Of a stretch of 64,000 nucleotides of DNA, positions 33,117 through 42,182 are shown one piece after another. Position 1 is the stretch's first letter; each line of letters begins with the position of its first letter. The stretch is from Dyadobacter diqingensis (GTDB lineage Bacteria; Bacteroidota; Bacteroidia; Cytophagales; Spirosomataceae). The notes under the pieces were generated by a model that ran no database searches, had not been told where the DNA came from, and saw only the letters and a list, made by a program, of their open reading frames with translations. Where the stretch lies: NCBI RefSeq assembly GCF_024220585.1, contig NZ_JAMXKF010000007.1, forward strand, positions 306,776 to 370,775, read 5' to 3'. Both the position numbers and the translations under genes were made by a program.

Positions 33117-35402
33117 ATGAAAAAAATTATCTCCTGTTTCGCTTTTTTTGCCCTATTAACCCAATCCTACGTTTTTGCCCAAACGGCCCCGACATCAGCC
33201 AATCTGATTGATTATGTAAATCCGCTGATGGGGACGCAGTCGAAATTCAGTTTATCATCGGGGAACACCTACCCTGCCATTGCTTTGCCGTGGGGGATGA
33301 ATTTCTGGATGCCTCAAACCGGAAAAATGGGAGACGGATGGAGTTACATGTACGACTCTGAAAAAATCCGCGGGTTTAAACAAACCCACCAGCCAAGTCC
33401 CTGGATCAATGACTACGGCCAATTTTCGATCATGCCGATGACGAGCCTGAAAATTGACGAAAATGCCCGTGCCAGCTGGTTTTCTCACAAAGCAGAAACG
33501 GTTAAGCCAAATTACTACAAGGTATATCTGGCAGATTATGACGTTACGACCGAAATTGCACCGACCGAACGCGCTGCCCAGTTCCGTTTCACGTTCCCAA
33601 AATCAGACAGTTCCTACGTTTTGCTTGACGCTTTTGACAGAGGTTCTTATGTGAAAATTATTCCTTCTGAACGTAAGATCATCGGTTACACAACCAAAAA
33701 CAGCGGTGGCGTACCAGCCAATTTCAAAAACTATTTTGTATTGGTTTTTGATAAAGCCTTCAAGTTTTCTTCTGCCTGGAACAACAAGAAAATTGCAAAA
33801 GACACACTTGAAGTTAAAGCAAACCACGTGGGTGCTATTGTCCGTTTTGAAACAAAAACAGGCGAAAAAATTGGTTTGAAAGTGGCCTCCTCTTTCATCA
33901 GCTACGAACAGGCTGAACGCAACATGACAACCGAACTTGGCAGTGATACCTTTGACCAGACACAGGAAAAAGGCCGTAAAGTTTGGAATCAGGAGCTTTC
34001 ACGCATCACCGTTGAAGGTGACAACATCGACGAAATCCGTACATTTTACTCTTGTCTGTACCGCGTTTTGCTATTCCCAAGAAAATTCTACGAATTTGAC
34101 GCAAAAGGAAAAGTAGTACATTACAGTCCATACAATGGCGAAGTTCGTCCGGGATATATGTTTACGGATAATGGTTTCTGGGATACTTTCCGCGCCGTTT
34201 TCCCGTACTTCACATTGATGTACCCTACCCTGAATGCCCACATCATGGAAGGTTTGGCAAATGCATATGACGAAAGCGGATTTTTGCCTGAATGGGCAAG
34301 TCCAGGTCACCGCGACTGTATGATCGGCTCAAACTCTGCATCGCTGATCACGGATTCGTACGTAAAGGGTATCCGCGGTTACGACATCAATAAATTGTAC
34401 GAAGCAATTATCAAAAATACCAACAATGCCGGTCCGGTAAGTTCAGTAGGCCGTTTCGGACATGATTATTACAACAAATTGGGTTATGTTCCTTATGACG
34501 TAAAAATCAACGAAAACGCAGCCCGCACTTTGGAATACGCCTATGCGGATTTCTGTATTTCCCAATTGGCGAAAGAATTGAAAAAACCACAGGCTGAAAT
34601 TGATCTATACCTGAAAAGAAGCCAGAACTACCGTAATCTGTTTGATCCGCAAACCAAATGGATGCGTGGAAAAAATGAGGACGGAAAATTCCAGACACCT
34701 TTTAACCCTTTCAAATGGGGTGATGCATTTACAGAAGGAAACAGCATTCACTACACGTGGTCAGTATTCCAGGATGTGAAAGGTCTCGTAGGTTTGATGG
34801 GCGGCAGAGAAGCGTTTGTTCAGAAACTGGATTCTGTATTTACCATGCCTCCGATTTTTGACGACAGCTATTATGGTTTCCCGATCCATGAAATCCGCGA
34901 AATGCAGATCATGAATATGGGTAATTATGCACACGGTAACCAACCGATCCAGCACATGATCTATCTGTATAACTATGCAGGAGCGCCTTCAAAAGCACAA
35001 TTCTGGTTGCGTCAGGTAATGAAAAAACTGTATCAGCCAACACCCGATGGTTATTGCGGAGACGAAGACAACGGACAGACTTCTGCCTGGTATGTGTTCT
35101 CTTCCCTGGGTTTTTATCCAGTAACGCCGGGGACAACCCAGTACGTGATCGGTTCGCCGCTATTCAAAAAAGCAACGATCACGATGGAAAATGGCAAGAA
35201 ATTTACCATTGAATCCCCAAAGACAAGTGCAGCAAACCTGTATGTTGATGGCGCGACGATGAATGGAAAGCCATACGGCAATACGTATCTTGAACACAAG
35301 GATATCCAGAACGGTGGAACACTTCAGTTCAACATGATCAGCGCGCCTTCAAAAGCGTGGGGTATCAAACCGGAAGCGGCACCGTTTTCGTTGACAAAAT
35401 AG
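33117..35402 (+). CDS. GH92-family alpha-mannosidase
   Basis: 761 aa. Signal peptide (1-22, ending YVFAQ), N-terminal beta-sandwich (about 30-270, with NTYPAIALPWGMNFW), and a toroid catalytic part with DNGFWDTFRAVFPYF, GSNSASLITDSYVKG and the family signature CGDEDNGQTSAWYVFSSLGF. GH92 enzymes are calcium-dependent inverting exo-alpha-mannosidases. No lipobox was seen, so it is probably periplasmic. It stands alone rather than in a SusC/D locus, and is therefore separated from the polysaccharide locus at the left end. A terminator follows. Confidence 0.95.
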   Translation: MKKIISCFAFFALLTQSYVFAQTAPTSANLIDYVNPLMGTQSKFSLSSGNTYPAIALPWGMNFWMPQTGKMGDGWSYMYDSEKIRGFKQTHQPSPWINDYGQFSIMPMTSLKIDENARASWFSHKAETVKPNYYKVYLADYDVTTEIAPTERAAQFRFTFPKSDSSYVLLDAFDRGSYVKIIPSERKIIGYTTKNSGGVPANFKNYFVLVFDKAFKFSSAWNNKKIAKDTLEVKANHVGAIVRFETKTGEKIGLKVASSFISYEQAERNMTTELGSDTFDQTQEKGRKVWNQELSRITVEGDNIDEIRTFYSCLYRVLLFPRKFYEFDAKGKVVHYSPYNGEVRPGYMFTDNGFWDTFRAVFPYFTLMYPTLNAHIMEGLANAYDESGFLPEWASPGHRDCMIGSNSASLITDSYVKGIRGYDINKLYEAIIKNTNNAGPVSSVGRFGHDYYNKLGYVPYDVKINENAARTLEYAYADFCISQLAKELKKPQAEIDLYLKRSQNYRNLFDPQTKWMRGKNEDGKFQTPFNPFKWGDAFTEGNSIHYTWSVFQDVKGLVGLMGGREAFVQKLDSVFTMPPIFDDSYYGFPIHEIREMQIMNMGNYAHGNQPIQHMIYLYNYAGAPSKAQFWLRQVMKKLYQPTPDGYCGDEDNGQTSAWYVFSSLGFYPVTPGTTQYVIGSPLFKKATITMENGKKFTIESPKTSAANLYVDGATMNGKPYGNTYLEHKDIQNGGTLQFNMISAPSKAWGIKPEAAPFSLTK

Positions 35403-35403
35403 C

Positions 35404-35652
35404 AATCGGCTATCGGCTTTCAGCAGTCGGCTCTTGCTAATTCATATGATTTTTCCCAAAACCACCTTTTAGGTTTAGACCGAAGGTGGTTTTTTTTCGT
35501 AATGTCATCTATTAAACAGTAAAATCACCCTTTAAAAGATCTTTTTAAGGCATCTCTTGTCAATGGAATAATTCTTTTGACATTCCTGCTCTTTATCGAG
35601 ACCATCCTGAAATTAATTCATTCCTAGAACTGGCTGATCGCCGATTGCCGAC
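35404..35652. repeat. Facing short CGGC-rich repeats at both ends of the intergenic region
   Basis: GCAATCGGCTATCGGCTTTC starts 2 bp after the GH92 stop. GCCGATTGCCGACAGCCGAA, in the opposite orientation, lies about 30 bp before the aldo/keto reductase start. A matching arrangement is found at 45366-45585. Confidence 0.45.
35459..35498 (+). terminator. Terminator after the GH92 gene
   Basis: AACCACCTT (about 35460-35468) pairs with AAGGTGGTT (35483-35491), followed by a run of Ts. Confidence 0.8.
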
Positions 35653-35673
35653 AGCCGAAAGCATCAATAAAAT

Positions 35674-36669
35674 ATGATTTACAGAAAACTTGGACACTCC
35701 GATCTTGAAATTTCCGTGGTAACTTTTGGTGCCTGGGCGGCTGGGGGCTGGATGTGGGGAGGCACGGAACGCAGTGAAGCCGTAAAAGCGATTCAGGCTT
35801 CTTACGACGCCGGCGTAACATCGATTGATACGGCACCGGTTTACGGACAAGGACTCAGCGAAGAAATTGTGGGGGAAGCCATCAAGAAATTGCCCAGAGA
35901 CAAAGTCCAGATTCTTACGAAATACGGCATGCGCTGGGATTTGGCGAAAGGCGATCTGGCGATGCACAGCAAGGATAATGCCGGCAAAGCGATTGATATT
36001 TATAAATACGCTGCCAAAGATAGTATTATCCAGGAATGTGAAGAAAGCCTGAAACGGCTCGGCACGGACTATATAGACCTCTACCAGATTCACTGGCACG
36101 ACAAAACGACACCGATCGAAGAAACCATGGAGGCCGTATCACTCCTCATCAAACAGGGAAAAGTACGTCATGCCGGCGTTTGTAATTATGACGCAAACCT
36201 GATGCGGGAGGCTGCAAAGTATATCAATCTGGTATCTGACCAGGTTCCTTACAGCATGGTCAAAAGGGGTATTGAAAAGGAAACCGTGCCCTATTGCCTC
36301 GAAAATAACAAGTCAATTTTGGCTTACAGTCCATTGGAGCGTGGACTATTGACGGGCAAAATGAAACCCGGTTATAAATTCGGGGCGGACGACCACCGCG
36401 CGGGAATCTATTTTTACAAAGATGAAAACCTGAAACGTGTGGACGCTTTCCTGAACAAGATCAGCCCCCTGGCTGATGAAAAACAAGCCAGTTTGGGTCA
36501 GCTGGTTATCCGCTGGACGGTTGAGCAGCCGGGCATCACCATTGCACTGGTGGGCGCACGGGATGCCGAACAGGCAATCCAGAATGCGAAGGCCATGGAT
36601 ATCAAGCTCAGTACGGAAGAATTAAATTTCATCACCGACGAGCTCAACAAGCTGGATCTGGTCAAATAG
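35674..36669 (+). CDS. Aldo/keto reductase
   Basis: 331 aa, cytoplasmic TIM barrel. The catalytic tetrad is complete: Asp52 and Tyr57 in SIDTAPVYGQG, Lys83 in ILTKYG and His140 in DLYQIHWHD. The C-terminal NADPH-binding segment (VGARDAEQAIQNA) is typical. These enzymes reduce aldehydes and ketones, including sugar-derived carbonyls. The gene precedes the sugar dehydrogenase by 80 bp. Confidence 0.94.
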   Translation: MIYRKLGHSDLEISVVTFGAWAAGGWMWGGTERSEAVKAIQASYDAGVTSIDTAPVYGQGLSEEIVGEAIKKLPRDKVQILTKYGMRWDLAKGDLAMHSKDNAGKAIDIYKYAAKDSIIQECEESLKRLGTDYIDLYQIHWHDKTTPIEETMEAVSLLIKQGKVRHAGVCNYDANLMREAAKYINLVSDQVPYSMVKRGIEKETVPYCLENNKSILAYSPLERGLLTGKMKPGYKFGADDHRAGIYFYKDENLKRVDAFLNKISPLADEKQASLGQLVIRWTVEQPGITIALVGARDAEQAIQNAKAMDIKLSTEELNFITDELNKLDLVK

Positions 36670-36748
36670 AAAATAAAAAACTCCACCCGATATTGTTATC
36701 TTTGAACATTGTCCATTCCAAAAAATCGTTATTATTCATCCTGAACTT

Positions 36749-37927
36749 ATGAAAAAGAATTTTTTATCGTTAAAAAAGAATGTCCCTCTGATGTTGGGAA
36801 GCATGCTTTTGCTCGCTTCACTGGGCTTAATGAGTAATAACTTTTCGCACCCGGAAGAAAAAAAGGCCGGAATATCAGAAGCCGATCTAAAAGTGGATAC
36901 CGTTGCAAAAGGGCTGACCATGCCCTGGGCAACTGCGTTTTTGCCAGGCGGCGACTTATTGGTAACGGAACGTGGTGGCAAGTTGCGTCTGGTAAAAAAT
37001 GGAGTACTGGACCCAACACCTATTTCGGGCGTTCCGGAGGTGTATTATAAAGGTCAAGGCGGTTTATTGGACGTTGCGCTTCACCCGGATTATTCAAAAA
37101 ACGGCTGGATTTATATCAGTTATTCTTCTCCAAAACAGGCAGGTGAAGAAGGTGACGACAATGGTGCCAATACGGCGTTGATCCGTGCCAAATTGAAAGA
37201 CCATGCGCTTGTCGAAATTCAGCACTTATTCAAGGCAATTCCAAATGTGAAAGCAAATGTTCACTTCGGCGGACGTATTGTTTTTGATAAAAAAGGTTAC
37301 GTATTTCTGTCTCTTGGCGAACGTGGCCAAAAGGAAAACGCACAAAATCTGAGTAAAGATCAGGGAAAAGTTGTGCGCTTGCATGAGGATGGAAAAATTC
37401 CGACGGATAACCCGTTTGTAAAAACAGAAGGCGCAAGACCTGAGATATGGAGCTACGGCCACCGCAACCCGCAGGGAATGGTGATTAATCCGACCACGGG
37501 TGTGATCTGGGAACATGAGCACGGCCCGCAAGGAGGTGACGAGCTTAACATCGTTGAAAAAGGCAAAAATTATGGCTGGCCACTCATCACTTTCGGGATT
37601 GATTATGACAACAGCATCATTTCAAAAGATACTGCCCGTGCAGGTTTGGAGCAACCTGTGATCTACTGGCGCCCATCCATCGCACCATGCGGAATGACTT
37701 TTGTGACGAGTCCGAAATTCAAGGACTGGAATGGCGATTTGCTGGTTGGTTCATTAAAATTCGCTTACCTGCAACACCTCAAAGTAAAAGGCAACAAAGT
37801 ATTGAGCCGGGAAATTATTTTTGAAAAACTAGGCCGCGTTCGCGACGTTCGTCAGGGGCCGGATGGCAATATTTATGTAGTGCTTGAAAACTCCGGAAAG
37901 ATCGTCCGCATCAGCCCGAAAGCTTAA
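36749..37927 (+). CDS. PQQ-dependent sugar dehydrogenase (glucose/sorbosone dehydrogenase family)
   Basis: 392 aa. An N-terminal hydrophobic anchor or signal (about residues 12-32) is followed by a six-bladed propeller with GSDH hallmarks: LTMPWATAFLPGGDLLVTER, GQGGLLDVALHPDY, SYGHRNPQGMV and WEHEHGPQGGDELN. Such enzymes oxidise aldoses in the periplasm with PQQ and need an electron acceptor. A c-type cytochrome gene begins 70 bp downstream and is a natural candidate. PQQ synthesis genes are not in the window. Confidence 0.93.
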   Translation: MKKNFLSLKKNVPLMLGSMLLLASLGLMSNNFSHPEEKKAGISEADLKVDTVAKGLTMPWATAFLPGGDLLVTERGGKLRLVKNGVLDPTPISGVPEVYYKGQGGLLDVALHPDYSKNGWIYISYSSPKQAGEEGDDNGANTALIRAKLKDHALVEIQHLFKAIPNVKANVHFGGRIVFDKKGYVFLSLGERGQKENAQNLSKDQGKVVRLHEDGKIPTDNPFVKTEGARPEIWSYGHRNPQGMVINPTTGVIWEHEHGPQGGDELNIVEKGKNYGWPLITFGIDYDNSIISKDTARAGLEQPVIYWRPSIAPCGMTFVTSPKFKDWNGDLLVGSLKFAYLQHLKVKGNKVLSREIIFEKLGRVRDVRQGPDGNIYVVLENSGKIVRISPKA

Positions 37928-37938
37928 AAATTACTTTA

Positions 37939-37972
37939 AAGAGGCTTTATCCATAATTTGGTAAAGCCTCTT
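37939..37972 (+). terminator. Hairpin between sugar dehydrogenase and cytochrome genes
   Basis: AAGAGGCTTTA (37939-37949) pairs exactly with TAAAGCCTCTT (37962-37972). No strong T-run follows, so read-through into the cytochrome gene is possible. Confidence 0.6.
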
Positions 37973-37997
37973 ACCATTTATCAAGGCAATTATTCAC

Positions 37998-38405
37998 ATG
38001 AAATCTATCATATTGCTCCTTTCAGGAGTTGTTTTTTGCTCTGCCGTTTTTCCGGGCCAGGAAGATGAACTTGAAAAAAGCATTGCACGGGGAAAAGGGA
38101 TTTATTCAGAAAACTGCATCACCTGCCACATGGGAGCAGGCGAAGGTATCCCGCAAACGTTCCCGCCCCTGGCAAAAGCAGATTATCTCACCAAAACACC
38201 CGAAAAAGCAATCCACGCAATCAAATTTGGTTTGCAAGGCAAAATCGTTGTTAACAATGTAGCGTTTGATAACATGATGCCAACACCCGGACTCGACAAC
38301 GAAGAAATCGCCGATGTAATGAATTATATCCTGAACTCATGGGGTAATTCGTCTGAAAAGAAAATGATTACGGAAAAGATGGTGGAAGCGGTGAAAGAAA
38401 AGTAA
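37998..38405 (+). CDS. Class I cytochrome c
   Basis: 135 aa with a short signal sequence (about residues 1-20). One haem-binding motif, Cys40-x-x-Cys43-His44 in ENCITCHMGAGEG, and a distal methionine at 93/94 in FDNMMPTPG. IADVMNYILNSWG at the C-terminal helix is family-typical. A periplasmic electron carrier, probably accepting electrons from the adjacent PQQ dehydrogenase. Confidence 0.93.
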   Translation: MKSIILLLSGVVFCSAVFPGQEDELEKSIARGKGIYSENCITCHMGAGEGIPQTFPPLAKADYLTKTPEKAIHAIKFGLQGKIVVNNVAFDNMMPTPGLDNEEIADVMNYILNSWGNSSEKKMITEKMVEAVKEK

Positions 38406-38432
38406 CCATCGAGGAATAATGATATTAAGACC

Positions 38433-38470
38433 AGAGGTATTTGTTCGCTTAGAATAAATACCTCTTTTAT
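38433..38470 (+). terminator. Terminator after the cytochrome gene
   Basis: AGAGGTATTT (38433-38442) pairs with AAATACCTCT (38456-38465), followed by TTTATTT. Confidence 0.75.
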
Positions 38471-38552
38471 TTCAGTCATGTCAAAGTTTGTTGCTATTGT
38501 GTTGCCAACGGGGTGGTTAATTGATAGAGACATCATGGCAAATCCGCACGAA

Positions 38553-38965
38553 GCGTTCCACAGGAACGCCTCCGAAAACACTTCCACTAAATTTTCTACC
38601 CACGAAATCTGCCGAAGGCAGATGATAACACTATATATTTATAACCACCAAAAGCCCGGAACGATTTATCTTGTGCCTTAGGCACAATTGGTTGGTAGAA
38701 AAGGCAACCATCAACTAACCACGCGTTCCGAAGGAACGCCCCCTAAAATACATCCACGAATTTTCTACCCACGAAATCTGTCGAAGGCAGATAATGACAC
38801 CATATTGTTTAGCTTCCAAAAAGCTTGGAACGATTTATCTTGTGCCCTAGGCACAACTCGTTGGTAGAAAAGGTAACCATCAACCAACCATGCGTTCCTA
38901 TCGGAACGCCTCGTAAACCTCACTCACAATCAGTAACCAACCAGATCTGCCAAAGATCGATAACA
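38553..38965. repeat. Tandem ~170-bp palindrome-rich intergenic repeat, 2.4 copies
   Basis: Units start at 38553, 38723 and 38892 (spacings 170 and 169). Each unit holds GCGTTCC...GGAACGC, then TTTTCTACCCACGAAATCTG, a hairpin of the form ATCTGCC...GGCAGAT, the hairpin GTGCCTTAGGCAC, and GGTAGAAAA, which is the inverted partner of TTTTCTACC. The third unit is incomplete. An inverted fragment of the unit (GGTGGTTAATTGATAGAG) lies near 38511-38530. No supported gene overlaps. The remaining sequence of 38466-39008 shows nothing else. Confidence 0.85.
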
Positions 38966-39008
38966 TATCTCCAAACAAATCCCCAACGCCATATATTAAA
39001 ATAACATG

Positions 39009-39036
39009 TTAGAATACTTATTTTTAAATATTCTAA
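39009..39036. promoter_or_regulatory. Inverted repeat TTAGAATA-N12-TATTCTAA upstream of the -33 element
   Basis: TTAGAATA (39009-39016) and TATTCTAA (39029-39036) are exact inverted copies. The right half extends into TCTAAAT, which recurs in the palindrome at 39086-39098. It lies 9 bp upstream of the promoter's TTG. Confidence 0.45.
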
Positions 39037-39044
39037 ATAAATTC

Positions 39045-39075
39045 TTGCTACCTATTAAATCCACACATACTTTTG
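39045..39075 (+). promoter_or_regulatory. Bacteroidota-type promoter for the siderophore receptor
   Basis: TTG at 39045-39047, 20 bp, then TACTTTTG at 39068-39075 fits the -33/-7 consensus exactly. The predicted start near 39082 gives a leader of about 180 nt. Confidence 0.6.
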
Positions 39076-39085
39076 TATTAATTAA

Positions 39086-39098
39086 ATTTAGTCTAAAT
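39086..39098. promoter_or_regulatory. Palindromic operator candidate ATTTAGTCTAAAT
   Basis: A perfect 13-bp palindrome about 10 bp past the -7 element of the receptor promoter. TTAG-N-CTAA half-sites resemble DtxR/Fur-class metalloregulator boxes, and the gene encodes a siderophore-type receptor. Repression at this site when iron is sufficient is an inference. Confidence 0.5.
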
Positions 39099-39262
39099 AA
39101 TAACCGATGATTTGAAATTCTGGTTTTTATGTATTAGTGACTTTAAAAACTGCTTGTTCAAAACGCATAAATATCCCTTAACATTCGATTTTCATCGGTT
39201 GCTAATCAGAACTTTCAAACGCGATTAAATCCAATTTTATAAATAAGTTAACCACTCAAAAA

Positions 39263-41611
39263 ATGAAGAAAATCTATCTTATTATGTGTTTTATGCTTCT
39301 TACCATTTGCGGCACTTACGCGCAAACCGGAAGTCTTAAAGGACAGATTACCTCATCGGACGGAAAACCCGCACCGCATGTTTCAATAGGCCTTAAAGGA
39401 CACAAACAGGGGACGACATCTGATGAAAACGGTAGTTTTACAATCAATAAAATAAAGGTTGGAAATTATACAATCCTGGCGAGTTTCGTGGGACTTGCAA
39501 CGCTCGAACAATCCGTCGAAATTATTGAAGGACAAATGGCCACAATAAATTTCAGTCTCAAAGAAACAGCCAACCAATTGGATGAAGTCGTTGTAAAAAC
39601 AGGCAGCGCATACAAGTCCAATGAAGTTTCTTCAAGCCTCCGTTTGATGACACCAATTCTGGAAACACCTCAAAATATTCAGGTCATCACCTCCAAAGTA
39701 CTTGCTTCACAACAGATTACGAGTATGAGCGATGGGGTACTCAGAAACATCAGCGGTGCATCACGTGTGGAACACTGGGGCGATATGTATGCGCGTGTGA
39801 ATATGCGTGGATCACGGGCATCTGCCTTCCGTAATGGGATGAACGTTACCTCCAACTGGGGACCTTTGACGGAAGACATGAGTTTTGTAGAACACATTGA
39901 ATTTGTAAAGGGCCCTGCGGGATTCCTGATGTCAAACGGCGAGCCGAGTGGTATTTACAATGTGGTAACAAAAAAACCAACGGGACAGACAAAAGGTGAA
40001 GCCAATATGACTTTCGGAAGTTTTGACTTTTACCGCGCGACGCTGGATCTTGATGGTAAACTGAATGATTCCGGTAAGCTTCTCTACCGCCTCAACATCA
40101 TGGGACAGACCAAAAACTCATTCCGCCCCTATGAATATGCCAAACGTTACAGCATTGCGCCAGTTGTCAGTTATAAAATCGATGAGCAGACCACACTGAC
40201 AGCTGAGTATACACTTCAGTATGCAAATATGTCCAATGTTGGATCGTATTATGTTTTCGGGACAGAGGGTTACGCTTCAAAACCGCGTGAATTTACATTG
40301 GCAGAACCCGGTCTTGATCCTACAAAAATCAACGACCAAAGCATTCTCATTAATTTGCAGCACAACTTTAACAGCGACTGGAAACTGACTGCGCAGGCTG
40401 CTTATTTTAATTATGACCAGGTGGGATCGTCCATGTGGCAGGCAGGCGTTTTCAACAACGGCAGCGTGGTGCGCCAGGTAAGTATCTGGGATGCCTTAAA
40501 TGAATCCAAATATGCGCAGGTTTTTGTAAACGGCGATATACAGACCGGGCCGGTACACCACCGCATCCTGGGTGGAATTGACCTTGGCAACAAACAATAC
40601 ATCGCAGATTGGGGTACAACATTTAAGCTCGATACCATTGGGTCATTTAACATCAACAATCCCGCGTACGGAAAACCTTACTACGGCTATCCGACCTTTA
40701 ATCGAAGCAAAAGTCTGCGCCAGCGTGCGAATACAACGGCCATTAACCAGACCTACACCGGTTTGTATTTTCAGGATGAGCTTGGGTTCCTTCAAAACAA
40801 AATCCGCCTGACACTTGCAGGACGATACACGGACGTAAAAGAAAACTCGTACGGAACTGTTACAAAGGGTAAGAAATTTACCCCCCGTGTTGGTTTGAGT
40901 GTTTCGCTTGATGAAGGTTCGTCTGTTTACGCTTTGTACGACCAAACTTTCGTTCCGCAAACCGGTGTGATCCGCAGTGGTGAAAAAGTAAAACCGATCA
41001 GCGGAAACAATATCGAAGCAGGTATCAAAAGAGACTGGTTCAACAACAAATGGAACACGACCTTATCTCTTTACCGGATCATAAAAAATAACCAGCTTTC
41101 AGCTGATCCGGGAAATGCTGCCGGAGAAAGTTTTTCCCTGCAACTGGGACAAACCCAAACAGAAGGAATTGAATTTGACGTCCGCGGAGAAATCGTAAAG
41201 GGTCTTAGCCTGATCGCCAACTATGCCTATACCGATTCAAAAATCACCAGGGAAACAACCAGTATGAAAGAAGGGGCGAAAGTGCCGGGTTATTCAAAAC
41301 ATATTGCCAATGCCTGGCTGAATTACCGCGTCGGTGCCGGAGCGCTAAAAGGCCTTGGCTTCGCTGCGGGCGTATCCTATCAGGGCGACCGCAGCACCTG
41401 GTCGTTCGCACCTGCGGGCCGAGATGCTCTTCCCAATTATTTCAAACTGGATGGTGGCGTATCCTGGGAAAGCAACAAGTTTACCATTGCTGCCAATGTT
41501 TTCAATATTCTCGACAAATATCTTTACAGCGGTGTGGCCTACGCAACCTACTATTACTGGCAGGCAGAAGCGCCAAGAAATTCACGTCTGAGCATCAATT
41601 ACAAATTCTAA
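39263..41611 (+). CDS. TonB-dependent siderophore-type receptor
   Basis: 782 aa. Signal peptide (1-21, ending GTYAQ), a carboxypeptidase-regulatory-like domain (about 22-108), plug (about 125-240; TPQNIQVITSKVLASQQ, VNMRGSRASAFRNGM, EFVKGPAGFLMSNGEPSG) and a 22-strand barrel ending in Phe (LSINYKF). The plug phrases are those of FhuA/FhuE-type ferric-siderophore receptors. A DoxX gene, a DUF4198 gene and a second receptor of the same kind follow. The promoter is flanked by palindromes suggestive of metal regulation. Confidence 0.93.
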   Translation: MKKIYLIMCFMLLTICGTYAQTGSLKGQITSSDGKPAPHVSIGLKGHKQGTTSDENGSFTINKIKVGNYTILASFVGLATLEQSVEIIEGQMATINFSLKETANQLDEVVVKTGSAYKSNEVSSSLRLMTPILETPQNIQVITSKVLASQQITSMSDGVLRNISGASRVEHWGDMYARVNMRGSRASAFRNGMNVTSNWGPLTEDMSFVEHIEFVKGPAGFLMSNGEPSGIYNVVTKKPTGQTKGEANMTFGSFDFYRATLDLDGKLNDSGKLLYRLNIMGQTKNSFRPYEYAKRYSIAPVVSYKIDEQTTLTAEYTLQYANMSNVGSYYVFGTEGYASKPREFTLAEPGLDPTKINDQSILINLQHNFNSDWKLTAQAAYFNYDQVGSSMWQAGVFNNGSVVRQVSIWDALNESKYAQVFVNGDIQTGPVHHRILGGIDLGNKQYIADWGTTFKLDTIGSFNINNPAYGKPYYGYPTFNRSKSLRQRANTTAINQTYTGLYFQDELGFLQNKIRLTLAGRYTDVKENSYGTVTKGKKFTPRVGLSVSLDEGSSVYALYDQTFVPQTGVIRSGEKVKPISGNNIEAGIKRDWFNNKWNTTLSLYRIIKNNQLSADPGNAAGESFSLQLGQTQTEGIEFDVRGEIVKGLSLIANYAYTDSKITRETTSMKEGAKVPGYSKHIANAWLNYRVGAGALKGLGFAAGVSYQGDRSTWSFAPAGRDALPNYFKLDGGVSWESNKFTIAANVFNILDKYLYSGVAYATYYYWQAEAPRNSRLSINYKF

Positions 41612-41672
41612 TAACCCAAACACTCTTTTCATGCAGACAGGGATAACCTGTCTGCATCATTAACTACCTTTT

Positions 41673-42101
41673 ATGTCTAAATTACCACTTAACTCCATTA
41701 CTTATTCACGAGGCGCATTTGATTTCTCCATGCTGATTCTACGGATCGGATTTGGAATTTTAATGATCCCGCATGGTTATGCCAAATACCAGGGATTTGC
41801 AGAAAAACAAACTGAATTCATGGATTTCATGGGACTTGGTCCTGCCACCTCACTGGTCTTCGCCATTTTCGCAGAACTGGTCTGCAGTGCCTTGCTTGTT
41901 CTCGGACTTTTCACCCGTGCTGCCACAGTTCCGCTTATCGTCACGGCTGCTGTAATCACATTCATGGCACACGAGGGCGATATTTTCGGGAAGGCTTACG
42001 GCGGCTTCTCCTATCTTCTGGTTTACGTCGTTCTGTTGCTGCTCGGGCCTGGAAAATATAGCCTGGACGGCCTTATTTCTTCAAAACAAACCAAATACTA
42101 A
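41673..42101 (+). CDS. DoxX-family membrane protein
   Basis: 142 aa with four predicted helices. The N-terminal part has the DoxX pattern LILRIGFGILMIPHGYAKYQ, followed by FAIFAELVCSALLVLGLFTR and VVLLLLGPGKYSLDG. DoxX proteins are small inner-membrane proteins linked to redox stress, with no single established reaction. It begins 62 bp after the receptor and is likely co-transcribed with it. Confidence 0.88.
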   Translation: MSKLPLNSITYSRGAFDFSMLILRIGFGILMIPHGYAKYQGFAEKQTEFMDFMGLGPATSLVFAIFAELVCSALLVLGLFTRAATVPLIVTAAVITFMAHEGDIFGKAYGGFSYLLVYVVLLLLGPGKYSLDGLISSKQTKY

Positions 42102-42182
42102 ACCGCTTCCGACCGGTATCTTAAAAATAAAACTTAATCTTTTTTCATACAAAAACGCGACGGCGCACCGTCCTGATACACA

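Noticed and set aside
38478..38681. 67-codon frame in the repeat region
   Set aside because: It is composed of repeat sequence with palindromes and has no signal or family feature.
38553..38965. CRISPR array
   Set aside because: The repeat unit is about 170 bp with internal palindromes and no short-repeat/unique-spacer structure, and no cas genes are near.
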